64,000 nt of DNA from Azolla caroliniana (lineage: Eukaryota > Polypodiophyta). The stretch covers positions 15,500,001-15,564,000 of the forward strand of contig JBHGNT010000016.1 in assembly GCA_043228905.1 (NCBI GenBank), in the 5' to 3' direction. Numbering within the stretch: the stretch's first letter is position 1; each line of letters starts with the position of its first letter. Below, in pieces: positions 30,201 through 38,175 of this stretch. Both the position numbers and the translations under genes were made by a program. The notes beneath the pieces are model-generated. The model worked only from the letters and a program-made list of their open reading frames with translations. It was not told the origin of the DNA and searched no databases.

Positions 30201-30662
30201 TGGGCAACGGTCGACTGGAGGGACGAGATGAGCCGGGAGGAGTTGTTGGCCGCGCGTATACGACAGCTCGAGCGGAGACCGGAGGACGTGGCACTGGCTA
30301 CGGAGAAGCTCCGGGTGGCGAGGACAAAGAACAAAGCCCGGTTCGACCGATCGCACCGGCTACGACCGAAGAAAATCGACGAAGGTGACTGGGTGCTCGT
30401 CTACGACAGCAGCCTCGACAACCAGCACCGAGCAACGCGGAAGTTCGCACAGAGATGGTTCGGGCCGTACACGGTACAGAGCGCCAACGACAACGGGACG
30501 TATCATCTGGCGGAACTCGACGGTACGAGAATAGTGATACCCGTGGCCGGGAAGAGGATCAAAGCTTTCAAGAAGCGGCACGACGACGAACCCGACCCGA
30601 TTCTCCTGGACAGCAGCGACGACCGATCCGAGGCCGAGAAAGGGCCGGCAGGCGAAGAGTAA
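27180..30662 (+). CDS. GyF1 pol: RT, RNase H, integrase
   Basis: 1160 codons counted from the TTA entered after the -1 shift; the first in-frame ATG reported downstream would be later, and GyF2 has one at 61121 that is ATA here, which argues for frameshift entry. RT: NRWFTVPKKNGSLRFIQDLQ, YSGYDQFQLAV, CTLPQGGTNSV, catalytic FLDD (Asp 387-388), VRRFLGACAFYHIWIPHYAH. RNase H: VDTSPTGIGWVVNQ, KRELWGIVSAV, IETDCLPILGM. Integrase: H-H-C-C zinc site in HHDSPWAGHRGTW...CESCQ, then Asp 850, Asp 909 and Glu 944 (DD35E spacing), and a C-terminal RWFGPYTVQSANDNGTYHL (GPY/F-like). No chromodomain. The whole frame is open. Confidence 0.95.
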   Translation, partial: LERTAKAWGRDSPDAPGKPHICTIKPCTTGRVFCFSDSGACTIVGIGGREKTKAEGRLRACGVLGPDEEISGAVEAVSFDDTLGTLGKVVEEGLNEDRTIPVCSEEMYGVIMDFGRGLESVRTARVSTKYKTVDRKVRPVAAPLPEDSASRIKGVASDPSLRDPACIGHTFTDETLRELKIGGGGFLLPAEEDRFRRMLGRHGKAFAFSPEEIGCVDPTIVEPMVIFTVPHVPWNLKPIPVPRAHIPKLMELLRQKVDMGILEPSSAPYSNRWFTVPKKNGSLRFIQDLQPINRVTIRNAGIGPTIDEFAEAFAGRSIYSVGDLYSGYDQFQLAVESRDITTMRTPLGLVRMCTLPQGGTNSVAHMVNAMNKVLRDCIPDITMPFLDDIPIKGCPVEEKDETIGPDGCRRFVATHIDDCEKVLQRLEDARLTFSGEKSAFGQSEIMVVGHLCGPYGRKPSPAKVEAISAMKPDCSSVTEVRRFLGACAFYHIWIPHYAHVAEPLYGLLRRGRSFEWLDEHAESVRKLKEALAAAPALRKAVYGKGTPVFITVDTSPTGIGWVVNQEDEDGNRFPIRFGAKVLSERQRGYAQVKRELWGIVSAVKADKDYLIGTEVIIETDCLPILGMVSGCATPDLAMLRWIAYIKSLDPEIRHISGKDNAMADMLSRARFDDEGGMVSEDEEVGVDFFEAAYITTDGMSTPALNEFDASKYDGEWLQIGGFLKTMMPDASWTKDEANRIRKKAYRFFLRDGNLWKHPKKRNGVPLRVVAMKEEQEELLAAHHDSPWAGHRGTWATFEKLKGKYWWPGLYRDVHRFVSTCESCQMHSIVRHRDGLRPTYPPTIHFKWMVDLVTMPMGVGQMRYLVLAREDLTNQVEGRALQNKTTAAVCRFLIEDVICRYGCVGKIVADRGELDAEEAAELFDRLGVKLSLTTAYNPEANGKVERGHGPIVKALVRACGGRIGDWPRLLPYALWADRTTHSSVTGYMPTELMFGQKPIMPIERTISSWATVDWRDEMSREELLAARIRQLERRPEDVALATEKLRVARTKNKARFDRSHRLRPKKIDEGDWVLVYDSSLDNQHRATRKFAQRWFGPYTVQSANDNGTYHLAELDGTRIVIPVAGKRIKAFKKRHDDEPDPILLDSSDDRSEAEKGPAGEE

Positions 30663-30721
30663 AGGCGGGCCGGTTTTCTCCGTGCCAACTTAATTTGGCG
30701 CATACCGGTGGATGCGCGGTT

Positions 30722-30734
30722 AGGTGGGGGCGGA
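30722..30734 (+). other. Polypurine tract of GyF1
   Basis: AGGTGGGGGCGGA ends exactly at the 3' LTR; the same tract stands before the LTR of GyF2 (57694-57707, minus). Confidence 0.8.
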
Positions 30735-31392
30735 TGTCGTGAAGAAAACCGCCCACAAGAGGAATCGGAGGAACAAGGCGTGGGAAACGGCTCTGCACAC
30801 ACGCGCGCCAAGAAGTACATACGAGGATCCTAGGTGGGTAGATTCGGGGGTATGCAGTTAATGCCAAACGGCCTCTTGACGGGCTATAAAAGGAAGAGGA
30901 AGAATAGAAGTGGGGATCTCGCGCGGAGAGGACGAAGTGCTGCCGGACCGTTTCTGGGCGTTTCTCTCTCTCTCTCTCTGTGTTTCCTTGCTTCTGGAGC
31001 TCCATAGCTTCTGTGCAGGGTTCTGAGGAGGCTCGCGCTGTTTCGAGGAACGCCCGAGTGCTTCCGGCAGCACCTCCGACCTGCTACCCCGTTTGTGTTT
31101 CGAAGCGAACAGGCATCGGCATCTGTTCGCCGGCCTGTTCGGTTGTAAACAACCTGTGCCCCATCGAGGGTTGTAGTCGTGTTAGCCGTTCTTGTTAATA
31201 CACTTATTTAGTCATTCGCATCTGTCTGTGTCGGTGTCTGTTCGCGTTCTCCGTGTTGAAGGGCCGTGTCCCTGCGTATCCCCGGTCCTGCGTAGCCGGT
31301 TCTCTCTCTTTCTCCTCCCTTGCTTGCTCTTTGGTTCGAGACCCCCGCGGTCCCGCCTCATTTTCACACGCACTTGCGTAATTATCTCGACA
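30735..31392 (+). repeat. 3' LTR of GyF1
   Basis: 658 bp; one mismatch seen against 24355-25012. Followed by ACGG. Confidence 0.95.
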
Positions 31393-33489
31393 ACGGTTTG
31401 GGTGACAATTTTATAAATAAAGGTAAATTTTATCAATTTAAAAAAAATTGAAAACTGATTTTGACCTAACTTCTAAAAAACGCGTCTTCTTCTTCTTCTT
31501 CTTCTTCTTCTTCTTCTTCTTCTTCTTCTACTTCTTCGAAAACAAACTCTCGAAGCTCACACAAATAAAGGTATTTCTCCTTCTCCTTCTTCTTGTGTAG
31601 CCTGTGAGTCTGAATAGAGGTGTGTTTAATAATTTTTCATCAAAATAGTCATATTATCAATGATCATTTTCATTTTCTTTTGGTGGTATTCTTGTTTATC
31701 AATCTTGATTTGTGATGGAGATTGCTTTCTCACCAAAGTAATAAGTATGAGAAATTGTAGATACATGGAATGTTAGTTGAATCTTCATAGCTAGTTGTAC
31801 ATGAATATGATTCAGCCTTGTACAATCCAACTTTTGATAAGGACACGATGATTGCAATTCGTTAAGAAGAAGTCATACTTGATTTTGCTAGTTTGACATT
31901 CTTTAGTGTGCTTGTCCTGGCTTTGACCTTTCTTAGATAGCCCACAATGGAAGGCCATAAAGAACTATGTGCCACTATTTTGTAGATTGACATTCGTGTT
32001 TATCAATCTTGATTTGTGATGGAGACTACCTGGAGACTTTAGTGAAGCATATAATAACGTGGATATAGATGTGGAGGATATTGCTATGGAGGATGATGTA
32101 GTGGACTATAGGGTGAGTCAAACAAGATCATTTGTTTAATTACCCATATATTTCTTTTTAGTTTCATACTCTTCTTATTCATGTTTATAAAATAGCACAT
32201 GACTTTTTGGTATTTTCTAAGGTCTTCATTTTTTTATGGATTTTAATGTTTTTTATGCTTCGTATTTAGTTATTTGTTTACATAATTTGACAAATTAAGT
32301 TCCAACAAGCTTTTAGACAGGTGAATTTCAGAAGTTGATTGAGGTTTCAAACAGGTGGGTTTATTCTTCATCTACTTTATAATGTAATCTTTATAAATAA
32401 TAATACATCCACATTTTGTTGTAAACATTAATCAGTAATTTGTTCCTTGTATTTGTGAGGATTACGTTGGACTTGCTACAAGGCTTAGTGAATATGGCGC
32501 TCTAGGATTGATGCTCTATATTATATGGGGGAATTGGTATGCAATGGTTGTTCAGGTAATGGAATGGAATTATGGTATGTGGTTCTGATATGATGATATC
32601 ATATCATTTTCTGGAATTTGGATATGAACTTGTTACTTCGATGTATTACTTATTAGATAATATCTTTCTAGCATGCAGAAATTGTAAATCTAAGGTCAAT
32701 GGCTAATTTCTTGGTAGTGGGTTATACAGGTGCAATTATTTCTTTGGGATAACTGCCCATCTATCTTAGGACCTCATCCATTCCAATGATCCCAGAAAAG
32801 ATTTTTCAAGCAATAATTATCACAATCAAATGTATGATATTCATCGAAGATTTCATGCAAAACAAGCTCGCACGGAATCAAAATTTAATATGTGTCCTGA
32901 AATATCTTGGAGCAACCCTCCTAAGGTAATAGCTTTTCTTTGCCAGTTAACACCTAATACAATAGTTTGCTTATTTGTCACACTCGGTTCTTATTTGTTG
33001 GTAAATATGAAATTTTCTATAGTTCCGGTTGGATCCTACACTATTCATGGGGAAAGCTTAGAAGTAGCAGTACAACAAACCCTATTTCTAGAATAATCTC
33101 TACTTCTGATGCAGTTTATATTATTTCTTAAAAATAATATTACATGGTGGAATAAGAGTTTCACCCTATTTGGACATTGAATCAATGACATTTTGTATAT
33201 ATATATATATATACATGTTTTGAAGTTATTGACATGTAATTGATCATGGAGAAACCCAAAATTCATTTTTATATTGATTAGAAATAAAGCCTACTTGGTG
33301 GAATCAAAGTAATATCACCATGTTTGGACATTGAATTAATATTGTATTATATATACATGTTTGGAAGTTATTGACATATTCTAGCAAGTTTTAAGATTTT
33401 TTTATTATCTTTTATTTATTGTTAGATGTCATCATAAATTTAGCATGTGGGCTTATGTAAATTTTAGAAAAAACATCGATAATTTGTTT
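31393..33489. other. AT-rich interior of the hAT-like element, with exon-like segments
   Basis: No transposase. A (CTT)n tract lies at 31485-31529. A 28-bp block GTTTATCAATCTTGATTTGT + GATGGAGA occurs near 31694 and 32000. Plus-strand segments look like exons: GDFSEAYNNVDIDVEDIAME ending AG|GTGAGT at 32113; EFQKLIEVSNR between AG and GTGGGT (32322-32356); and DYVGLATRLSEYGALGLMLY to a GTAATG at about 32556. All three are in the same order and orientation. They may be a captured piece of a host gene; I do not recognise it. Confidence 0.4.
33142..33385. repeat. Imperfect direct repeat of about 90-100 bp
   Basis: GGTGGAATAAGAG...TTTGGACATTGAATCAAT...TATACATGTTTTGAAGTTAT (33142-33232) recurs at 33298-33380 with differences. 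A (TA)n run lies in the first copy. Confidence 0.7.
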
Positions 33490-33707
33490 ATAAAAAGAAA
33501 CCAAAACCAAACCGTGAAACCGTGGTTTTAACGGTTCATAAGTCTTTAGAACCATTTGGTTTAGGTTCGATTTTTTTGTAAACAGTTCGGTTAAGACGGT
33601 TTCGTGGTTCGGTTCGGTTTAAGTTTCAACTTTTTCTTAAGAGCTCAGTTTGAACCGGTTTGGGTTTGGGACCTCCAAACCAAACCGAACTGAACCGAAT
33701 CGTTGCC
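33490..33707. repeat. Right subterminal AACCG-type repeats
   Basis: Inverted counterpart of the left array: AAACCGTGGTTTTAACGG, CGGTTAAGACGGTTTCG, AACCAAACCGAACTGAACCG. Likely transposase-binding arrays. Confidence 0.75.
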
Positions 33708-33715
33708 GATTGTTA

Positions 33716-33957
33716 GTTTTCTCCTTGGCCATGTTGAAGTAGACGTTCTCGGTTAGATGCATTTGGATGGTGGAATGCACAATTTCGTCTAATGATCTCC
33801 ACTCTTCACTTGACATCGAAGCAGGTTTTTAACTATGTCGAATGGCTTCGACCTGTCTTTTGATGATCATGATATCCTACATCATCTCCTTCCATAGGGA
33901 AAAAATTTTGTCGTTGAACTTTCGGACTTCAACTCCTATACCAGATGTGGAAGCCAT
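33716..33957 (-). pseudogene. Copia-A1 gag, N-terminal part
   Basis: ATG at 33957; reads MASTSGIGVEVRKFNDKIFS, LWKEMM then a stop, KPASMSSEEWRSLDEIVHST and IQMHLTENVYFNMAKE up to the hAT junction. The Copia-E gag at 50887 begins the same way. Continuity with 23509-24108 is clear after removing the insertion. Confidence 0.85.
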
Positions 33958-34043
33958 ATTCCGTTTTGAAAGTGAGATTCTTCACTGACCTAGACTTTTC
34001 CTTCCATTCATTTTGTTGTTTTGTTGCCGCCGAACAGCAAGTC

Positions 34044-34055
34044 ATTCTGATACCA
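34044..34055 (-). other. Primer-binding site of Copia-A1
   Basis: TGGTATCAGAAT in minus orientation, two bases after the LTR; iMet-tRNA type with the last bases diverged. Confidence 0.8.
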
Positions 34056-34057
34056 CT

Positions 34058-34282
34058 TGATGTACGATATGCATGGAAGAACGCTTGAGGACTTGTCGTT
34101 TATGCACAACAAACAACATACATACATATGTATCAAGAGGAGTAGATAGACAAAAAGTTAAGCTTCAATGGTGATTCTCGTTATTCTCTATTTTCTCTCT
34201 CTCTCTGAGACTCAAGATACAAAAATGATCAAGAAGATTTTGTTACAATGTTAGGTTATTGCTTATATACTAAGCCCGAACT
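34058..34282 (-). repeat. 5' LTR of Copia-A1, truncated
   Basis: In minus orientation it matches the 3' two-thirds of the Copia-E LTR (TATATAAG..AATACCTAACATTGTAA near 34250-34275; GTTGTTTGTTGT further on). Homology stops near 34282 where Gypsy G4 begins. Confidence 0.7.
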
Positions 34283-34692
34283 ATTTGGACAGGTTCACAC
34301 ACTAGGATACAAAGTGGAAGGAGTCGACCTTTTATGCCAACACTTCAAACGCATTGGTTCATCAGCCTATCATCTCGCTCTTCCTAATGGCGTTGAAATC
34401 CATCCAGTTTTTCATGTAAGTCGTCTAAAAGAACTTCTTGGTTCTGGCGACAATACAACTACAACTGAAACTCTGGTTACTTCTAAAGAATTATCTTCTG
34501 AACCACATGTGCGTGAGAGAATTCTCGATGTTAAAATGAAACACTTGCATTCTAAAATAATCCGAGAATTTAAAATTAAATGGATGGATAAGTCTATCAA
34601 AGATGCCACATGGGAACATGAAAATACTCTTAGAACTAGATTTCCTAACTTTCCATTGCAAGAGTGCAATGTTTTAAAGAGGGGGGGGAGTA
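34283..34692 (+). pseudogene. Gypsy G4 integrase C-terminus with chromodomain
   Basis: Plus strand: HFKRIGSSAYHLALPNGVEI, HPVFHVSRLKELLG, then the chromodomain EPHVRERILDVKMKHLHSKI, IREFKIKWMDKSIKDATWEH and ENTLRTRFPNFPLQECNVLK. This is the tail of a plant chromovirus pol; the chromodomain reads histone marks. The start near 34248 is Copia-A1 LTR sequence read through, so the first ~12 residues of the open frame are not Gypsy. The rest of the element is gone. Confidence 0.85.
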
Positions 34693-34780
34693 TGTTACGG
34701 GCATGACCATATAATATCCCGTGGTAAGTTTTGTCGTAGTATTCTATACACATGGATAAAGTGTGAGGGTTAAACAAGAG
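34693..34780 (+). repeat. G4 polypurine tract and start of 3' LTR
   Basis: AAAGAGGGGGGGGAGTA (34676-34692) is a clear polypurine tract; TGTTACGGGCATGACC starts the LTR, which is cut after about 88 bp by Copia-B. Confidence 0.65.
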
Positions 34781-35232
34781 TGTAAAGAACGGAAGGATTA
34801 CTTTTATAACTTGGGATTGGAACTGTCAAAGTTAATATGCGAAAGCGTATGACAAACTGGCTCAGCCAGATACCAACAAAACGTAGAGAGAAGGTTTAAT
34901 AGAGAATGCATGGGAGAGATAGAGACAGCAGAACATAAAAACTCAATTCAAAATGATAATACACTACGTGTACATAGAATGTGCTCATAGAGCACTTTTA
35001 TACAAGTCGATAAAGGACTGACAAGTACTTCAATGCTCATACGAGCGACTAACACTGACTCCCAAAATTATGCCTATGTACTAGGCTAGATCCGTAGGCC
35101 TCTAACGGCCTACCGGTTGCAATCCAATCTTGCTCTCTGATTTGGCTCCTGGTTCTAGATACCATCCGAACACCGATCCGGCTCTCCGTTCCAGATACCG
35201 ATCCGGATCCAATTGAGCTTGCTCGCTCAACA
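34781..35232 (-). repeat. 3' LTR of Copia-B
   Basis: 452 bp; in minus it starts TGTTGAGCGAGCAAGCTC and ends TTCTTTACA. Purine tract TTGAGGGGGAG precedes it. Confidence 0.85.
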
Positions 35233-36351
35233 CTCCCCCTCAAGCTCAACTTGAGGTCAGATCGTGATCTTAGTGTCTACAATAGCCGGTCCTTTCCTCT
35301 GGCTTCTTCTCACGTCTTCCCGCCTTGCTCGCGCTCCTCGTCTAGTCTAGTTCCGCTTCCCACGACCTGCCCAATTCTGCGCACCTCGACCTCCTTGGTT
35401 GGCTTGTTAGCTCAACAGGCCCATCTCAGTGCCTTCGATGTTGTGACTCCGACGCTTATCGACCCATCGGTTCCTCCGTATCGGTGTCGACTTCCGTTGC
35501 CTTCTTGTCCACTTGGCCTTAAGTTGATCCGGCTCCTCCGAATCAAATTGTTGAACCGAATCGGCTCTTGTCTGAGTTGGTAGTTTCCAACTCGTCTTCC
35601 GTTTTCAAGCCCTTCACCACATCGGACCACGTCCAGGTCTTGGCCTTCTTCCGATCGGCTCTATGGTTGCTTGCTCAAATTTGTTCGGATGTGCCGAGTC
35701 CTTCGATCGGCTCGGCTTCCTTTTTCTGCTCATCTCCCCCTTTGGTTCTTTCTTCCTCTCCAGCTCCTTGTCCGGTGCCATCCGTTCTCCCCCTCAAGTG
35801 CGGCATGTCGAGATGTTGTAGACCAAGCATCTCTGAAAAGTGTTGCAACTTGTCCGATCCGAGCGGCTTGGTGAAGATGTCGGAAACCTGCCGATCCGTG
35901 TAAACATACCGAAATTCAACTTCACTGCTCAGGACCCGCTCACAAACAAAGTGATAATGCACTTCTATGTGCTTTGTCCGAGCATGGAATATAGGGTTCT
36001 TGGCGAGCTGTATGATGCTTACATTGTTGCAAGAAATCAGGATCGGGGTCGGTACCTCGATCTCATAGTTTTGCAGTAGTCGTTGAAGCCAGGTGGCAAT
36101 GGTAGGGCCCTGATATTCAGCCTCAATGCTCAATAGAGCCACTATTGACTGCTTTTTGTTGCTCCATGCAACAGTCACGCTACCAAGAGAAAACATGTAA
36201 CTAGAGGTGGATCGGCGATTTGATGCATCACCAGTCCAGTCGGCATCGGTATATCCGACTAGCTTCCTGGCTATACCATGTCGGTATAACAGTCCCCAAT
36301 CCTTCATGCCACTCACATATCACAATAGTCTATGTGCAATGAAGGTCCTCC
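35233..36351 (-). pseudogene. Copia-B RNase H and C-terminal tail
   Basis: The open block 35675-36316 has LVGYTDADWTGDASNRRSTS (catalytic Asp kept), NKKQSIVALLSIEAEYQGPT, IQLAKNPIFHARTKHIEVHY, CERVLSSEVEFRYVYTDRQV and SDIFTKPLGSDKLQHFSEML. A charged tail with TWSDVVKGLKTEDELETTNS (about 35570-35635) follows in another frame, as in Copia-B2 and Copia-C. It is interrupted at 36351 by G2. Confidence 0.8.
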
Positions 36352-36356
36352 ACGGT

Positions 36357-36788
36357 TGTCAGGAACAGTACTAAGACAGAGAAGGAATTAGTACTAAAAG
36401 AAGTATTAGTACTAAGAGAGGTGAAGAACTCTCAAGAGAAGGAAAGAGTGAGTGAGAGGGTGGGAGAGAGAGATCGAGAGAGAGAGAGAGAGTGATGATA
36501 AGAAAAGATATATATTATGTGAAGAAAATGTACAGTAGCTAGGAGGCTTAAGACTGGCGTTGAACCGATTTGGTTCGAAATAATGCCTTGTGCCTCCTTT
36601 TATAGTGTTCTAAGGAATACTCCTGAAGTTTCTAGAATGTTCCAGAGAAATCTGGAATATACATCAATTTTCTATAATAAAACATAAATGAAAATAATAC
36701 TCTACGTATTACAATGTATAGTTTAATGGTCAAGAGCTCGACCCATGTAGCATAAGGGCATGGGTTCGAGTCTTGCCATATCATGACA
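36357..36788 (-). repeat. 3' LTR of G2 with tRNA-like boxes
   Basis: 432 bp TG...CA. Plus-strand TAGTTTAATGGTCAAGAGC (36718-36736) and GGGTTCGAGTCTTGCCA (36762-36778) look like the A and B boxes of a tRNA gene. Confidence 0.85.
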
Positions 36789-37270
36789 CTATCCCCCCTT
36801 TAAAACGACGAGTGTAACGAGTCGTTTTGGATTGAGGACCTGGTTTTTCTGGATATTGACGATGGAAGTCTTCAAGAAGAGCACGAACATTGGTGACATA
36901 CTCTATCGGTTCCCAAGTACTCTCACTGGGACTATATCCTAGCCAATCGACTAGATAGTAGAGCTTGTTGCGAACAAGCTTGGAATCAAGGATGGCGGCA
37001 ACCTCGTACTCAGGTCCATCTTCAAGCTTGATCGGGGGTGGAGGCTGTGTAATACGTCCTAGGTTGTTGTTCTCTTGATAGGGTTCGAGGAGAGAACTAT
37101 GAAACACCAGATGTATCTGAAGTTGTGGAGGTAGATCAAGACGAAAAGCGACATCATTAATCTTTCCTATAATACGGAAAGGACCTAATCGCCGATAATC
37201 CAACTTCTCGCATGGGCGAGTAGTCTTGATGTGTCGTCGGAATAGCCATACCTGATCTCCAATGTAAAAA
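36789..37270 (-). pseudogene. G2 integrase C-terminus and chromodomain
   Basis: Open block 36781-37203: YRRLGPFRIIGKINDVAFRL, DLPPQLQIHLVFHSSLLEPY, then chromodomain YEVAAILDSKLVRNKLYYLV, DWLGYSPSESTWEPIEYV and ALLEDFHRQYPEKPGP. The three aromatic/W-E-P positions expected of a chromodomain are kept. It is the end of pol, separated from the integrase core by frame damage at 37204-37514. The stop lies in the first bases of the LTR. Confidence 0.85.
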
Positions 37271-38174
37271 CTAGATGGGAGTCAATGACGATCCGCATAA
37301 ACCTCTCCAAACGATCCTCTGCGCAAGGATGTGTGGACACCTCTGGGGTTTCAAGTACACACCACCGGGGGTGACATCCCGTATAAGCATAAAATGGCGT
37401 AACTTTAGTGGATGCGTGGATAGAGTTGTTATAGGCAAATTCGGCGAAGTGGAGAATATATGCCCAATCATCCTGATGATAGCTAAGAAAGCACCGCAGA
37501 TACTGCTCCAGCGTTTAATTGGTTTGTTCGGCTTGGCGGGCGGTTTGTGGGTGGTAGCCGGAGGAGAGGTTACAAGTGACCTTGAGCATGTTAAAAAGGT
37601 GCTTCCAGAATTTTGACACGAACTGGGGTCCACGGTCGCTGATGATACTATCGGGAAGTCCATGATGCCGACATACTTCATTCATGACAATTTCGGCAGT
37701 GTCTTCACTGGAGATCTCCTTAGTACATGGCAAGAAATGAGCCATCTTCGTATATCGATCGACCACCGTTAGAATCGCATTGAACCCCTTAGAGACTGGA
37801 AGATCTGTGATGAAGTCTAGAGCAATGGATTTCCACGGCTTGCTTGGAATTGGTAATGGTTCTAATAAACCATATGGATGATGCCTTGGCATTTTTGCTC
37901 TGCAGCATGTATCACAAGTCCGAACAAAATCCTCGACAAATTGTCGCATACAGGGCCACCAAAATGATCGTTGTACTAAATGTAATGTTTTAGTACTACC
38001 AAAATGCCCAGCTGTATATGTGCCATGACAGTTTTGTACTACTTGGAAGGCGGCAAGAACCATTAGGAACATACAAAAGTTCTTTAAAGAAGAGTAATCC
38101 ATCATGGTATTTGAATTGCCGATAGTCCGTACCTGTTGGTTGCGATTGTGAACACGACACTCGAGAGGGATCAA
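37271..38174 (-). pseudogene. G2 integrase
   Basis: Block 37515-38174: zinc-binding part GHFGSTKTLHLVQRSFWWPC and FVRTCDTCCRAKMPRH, core with ALDFITDLPVSKGFNAILTV (first Asp), DSIISDRGPQFVSKFWKHLF (second Asp) and GYHPQTARQAEQTN (Glu), then a stop. The remainder (37271-37514) continues LEQYLRCFLSYHQDDWAYIL in frame after that stop, then shifts. It inserts the cDNA copy in an intact element. Confidence 0.85.
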
Positions 38175-38175
38175 T

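Larger units (their letters stand above)
24355..31392 (+). mobile_element. GyF1: intact, young, GC-rich Gypsy element
   Basis: 7038 bp with 658-bp LTRs ending in TGTCG/CGACA, ACGG on both sides (24351-24354 and 31393-31396), primer-binding site, two open ORFs and polypurine tract. The LTRs differ at one site that I can see (C at 24876, T at 31256). The GC content is clearly above that of the surroundings. Every catalytic motif is present, so the element could be autonomous. From memory, its RT is closest to fungal Gypsy elements. It has no chromodomain. A second copy in opposite orientation begins at 56909. Confidence 0.95.
24109..33715. mobile_element. hAT-like DNA transposon, holding GyF1
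   Basis: Terminal inverted TAACAATC (24109-24116) and GATTGTTA (33708-33715), probable 8-bp target duplication, and subterminal arrays of AACCG/CGGTT and AAACGG-type hexamers on both sides. The element is about 2.57 kb once GyF1 (24355-31392) is removed. It interrupts Copia-A1 gag precisely. hAT is inferred from the duplication length and subterminal hexamers (Ac transposase binds AAACGG); the terminal bases are not a classic hAT start. No transposase recognised. Confidence 0.6.

Noticed and set aside
34248-34282. True start of a chromodomain gene at 34248
   Set aside because: These bases match the Copia-A1 LTR; the ORF is a chance fusion with the Gypsy G4 fragment.
36718-36788. Functional tRNA gene
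   Set aside because: A and B boxes are good, but the acceptor and T stems do not pair and no anticodon arm is convincing.
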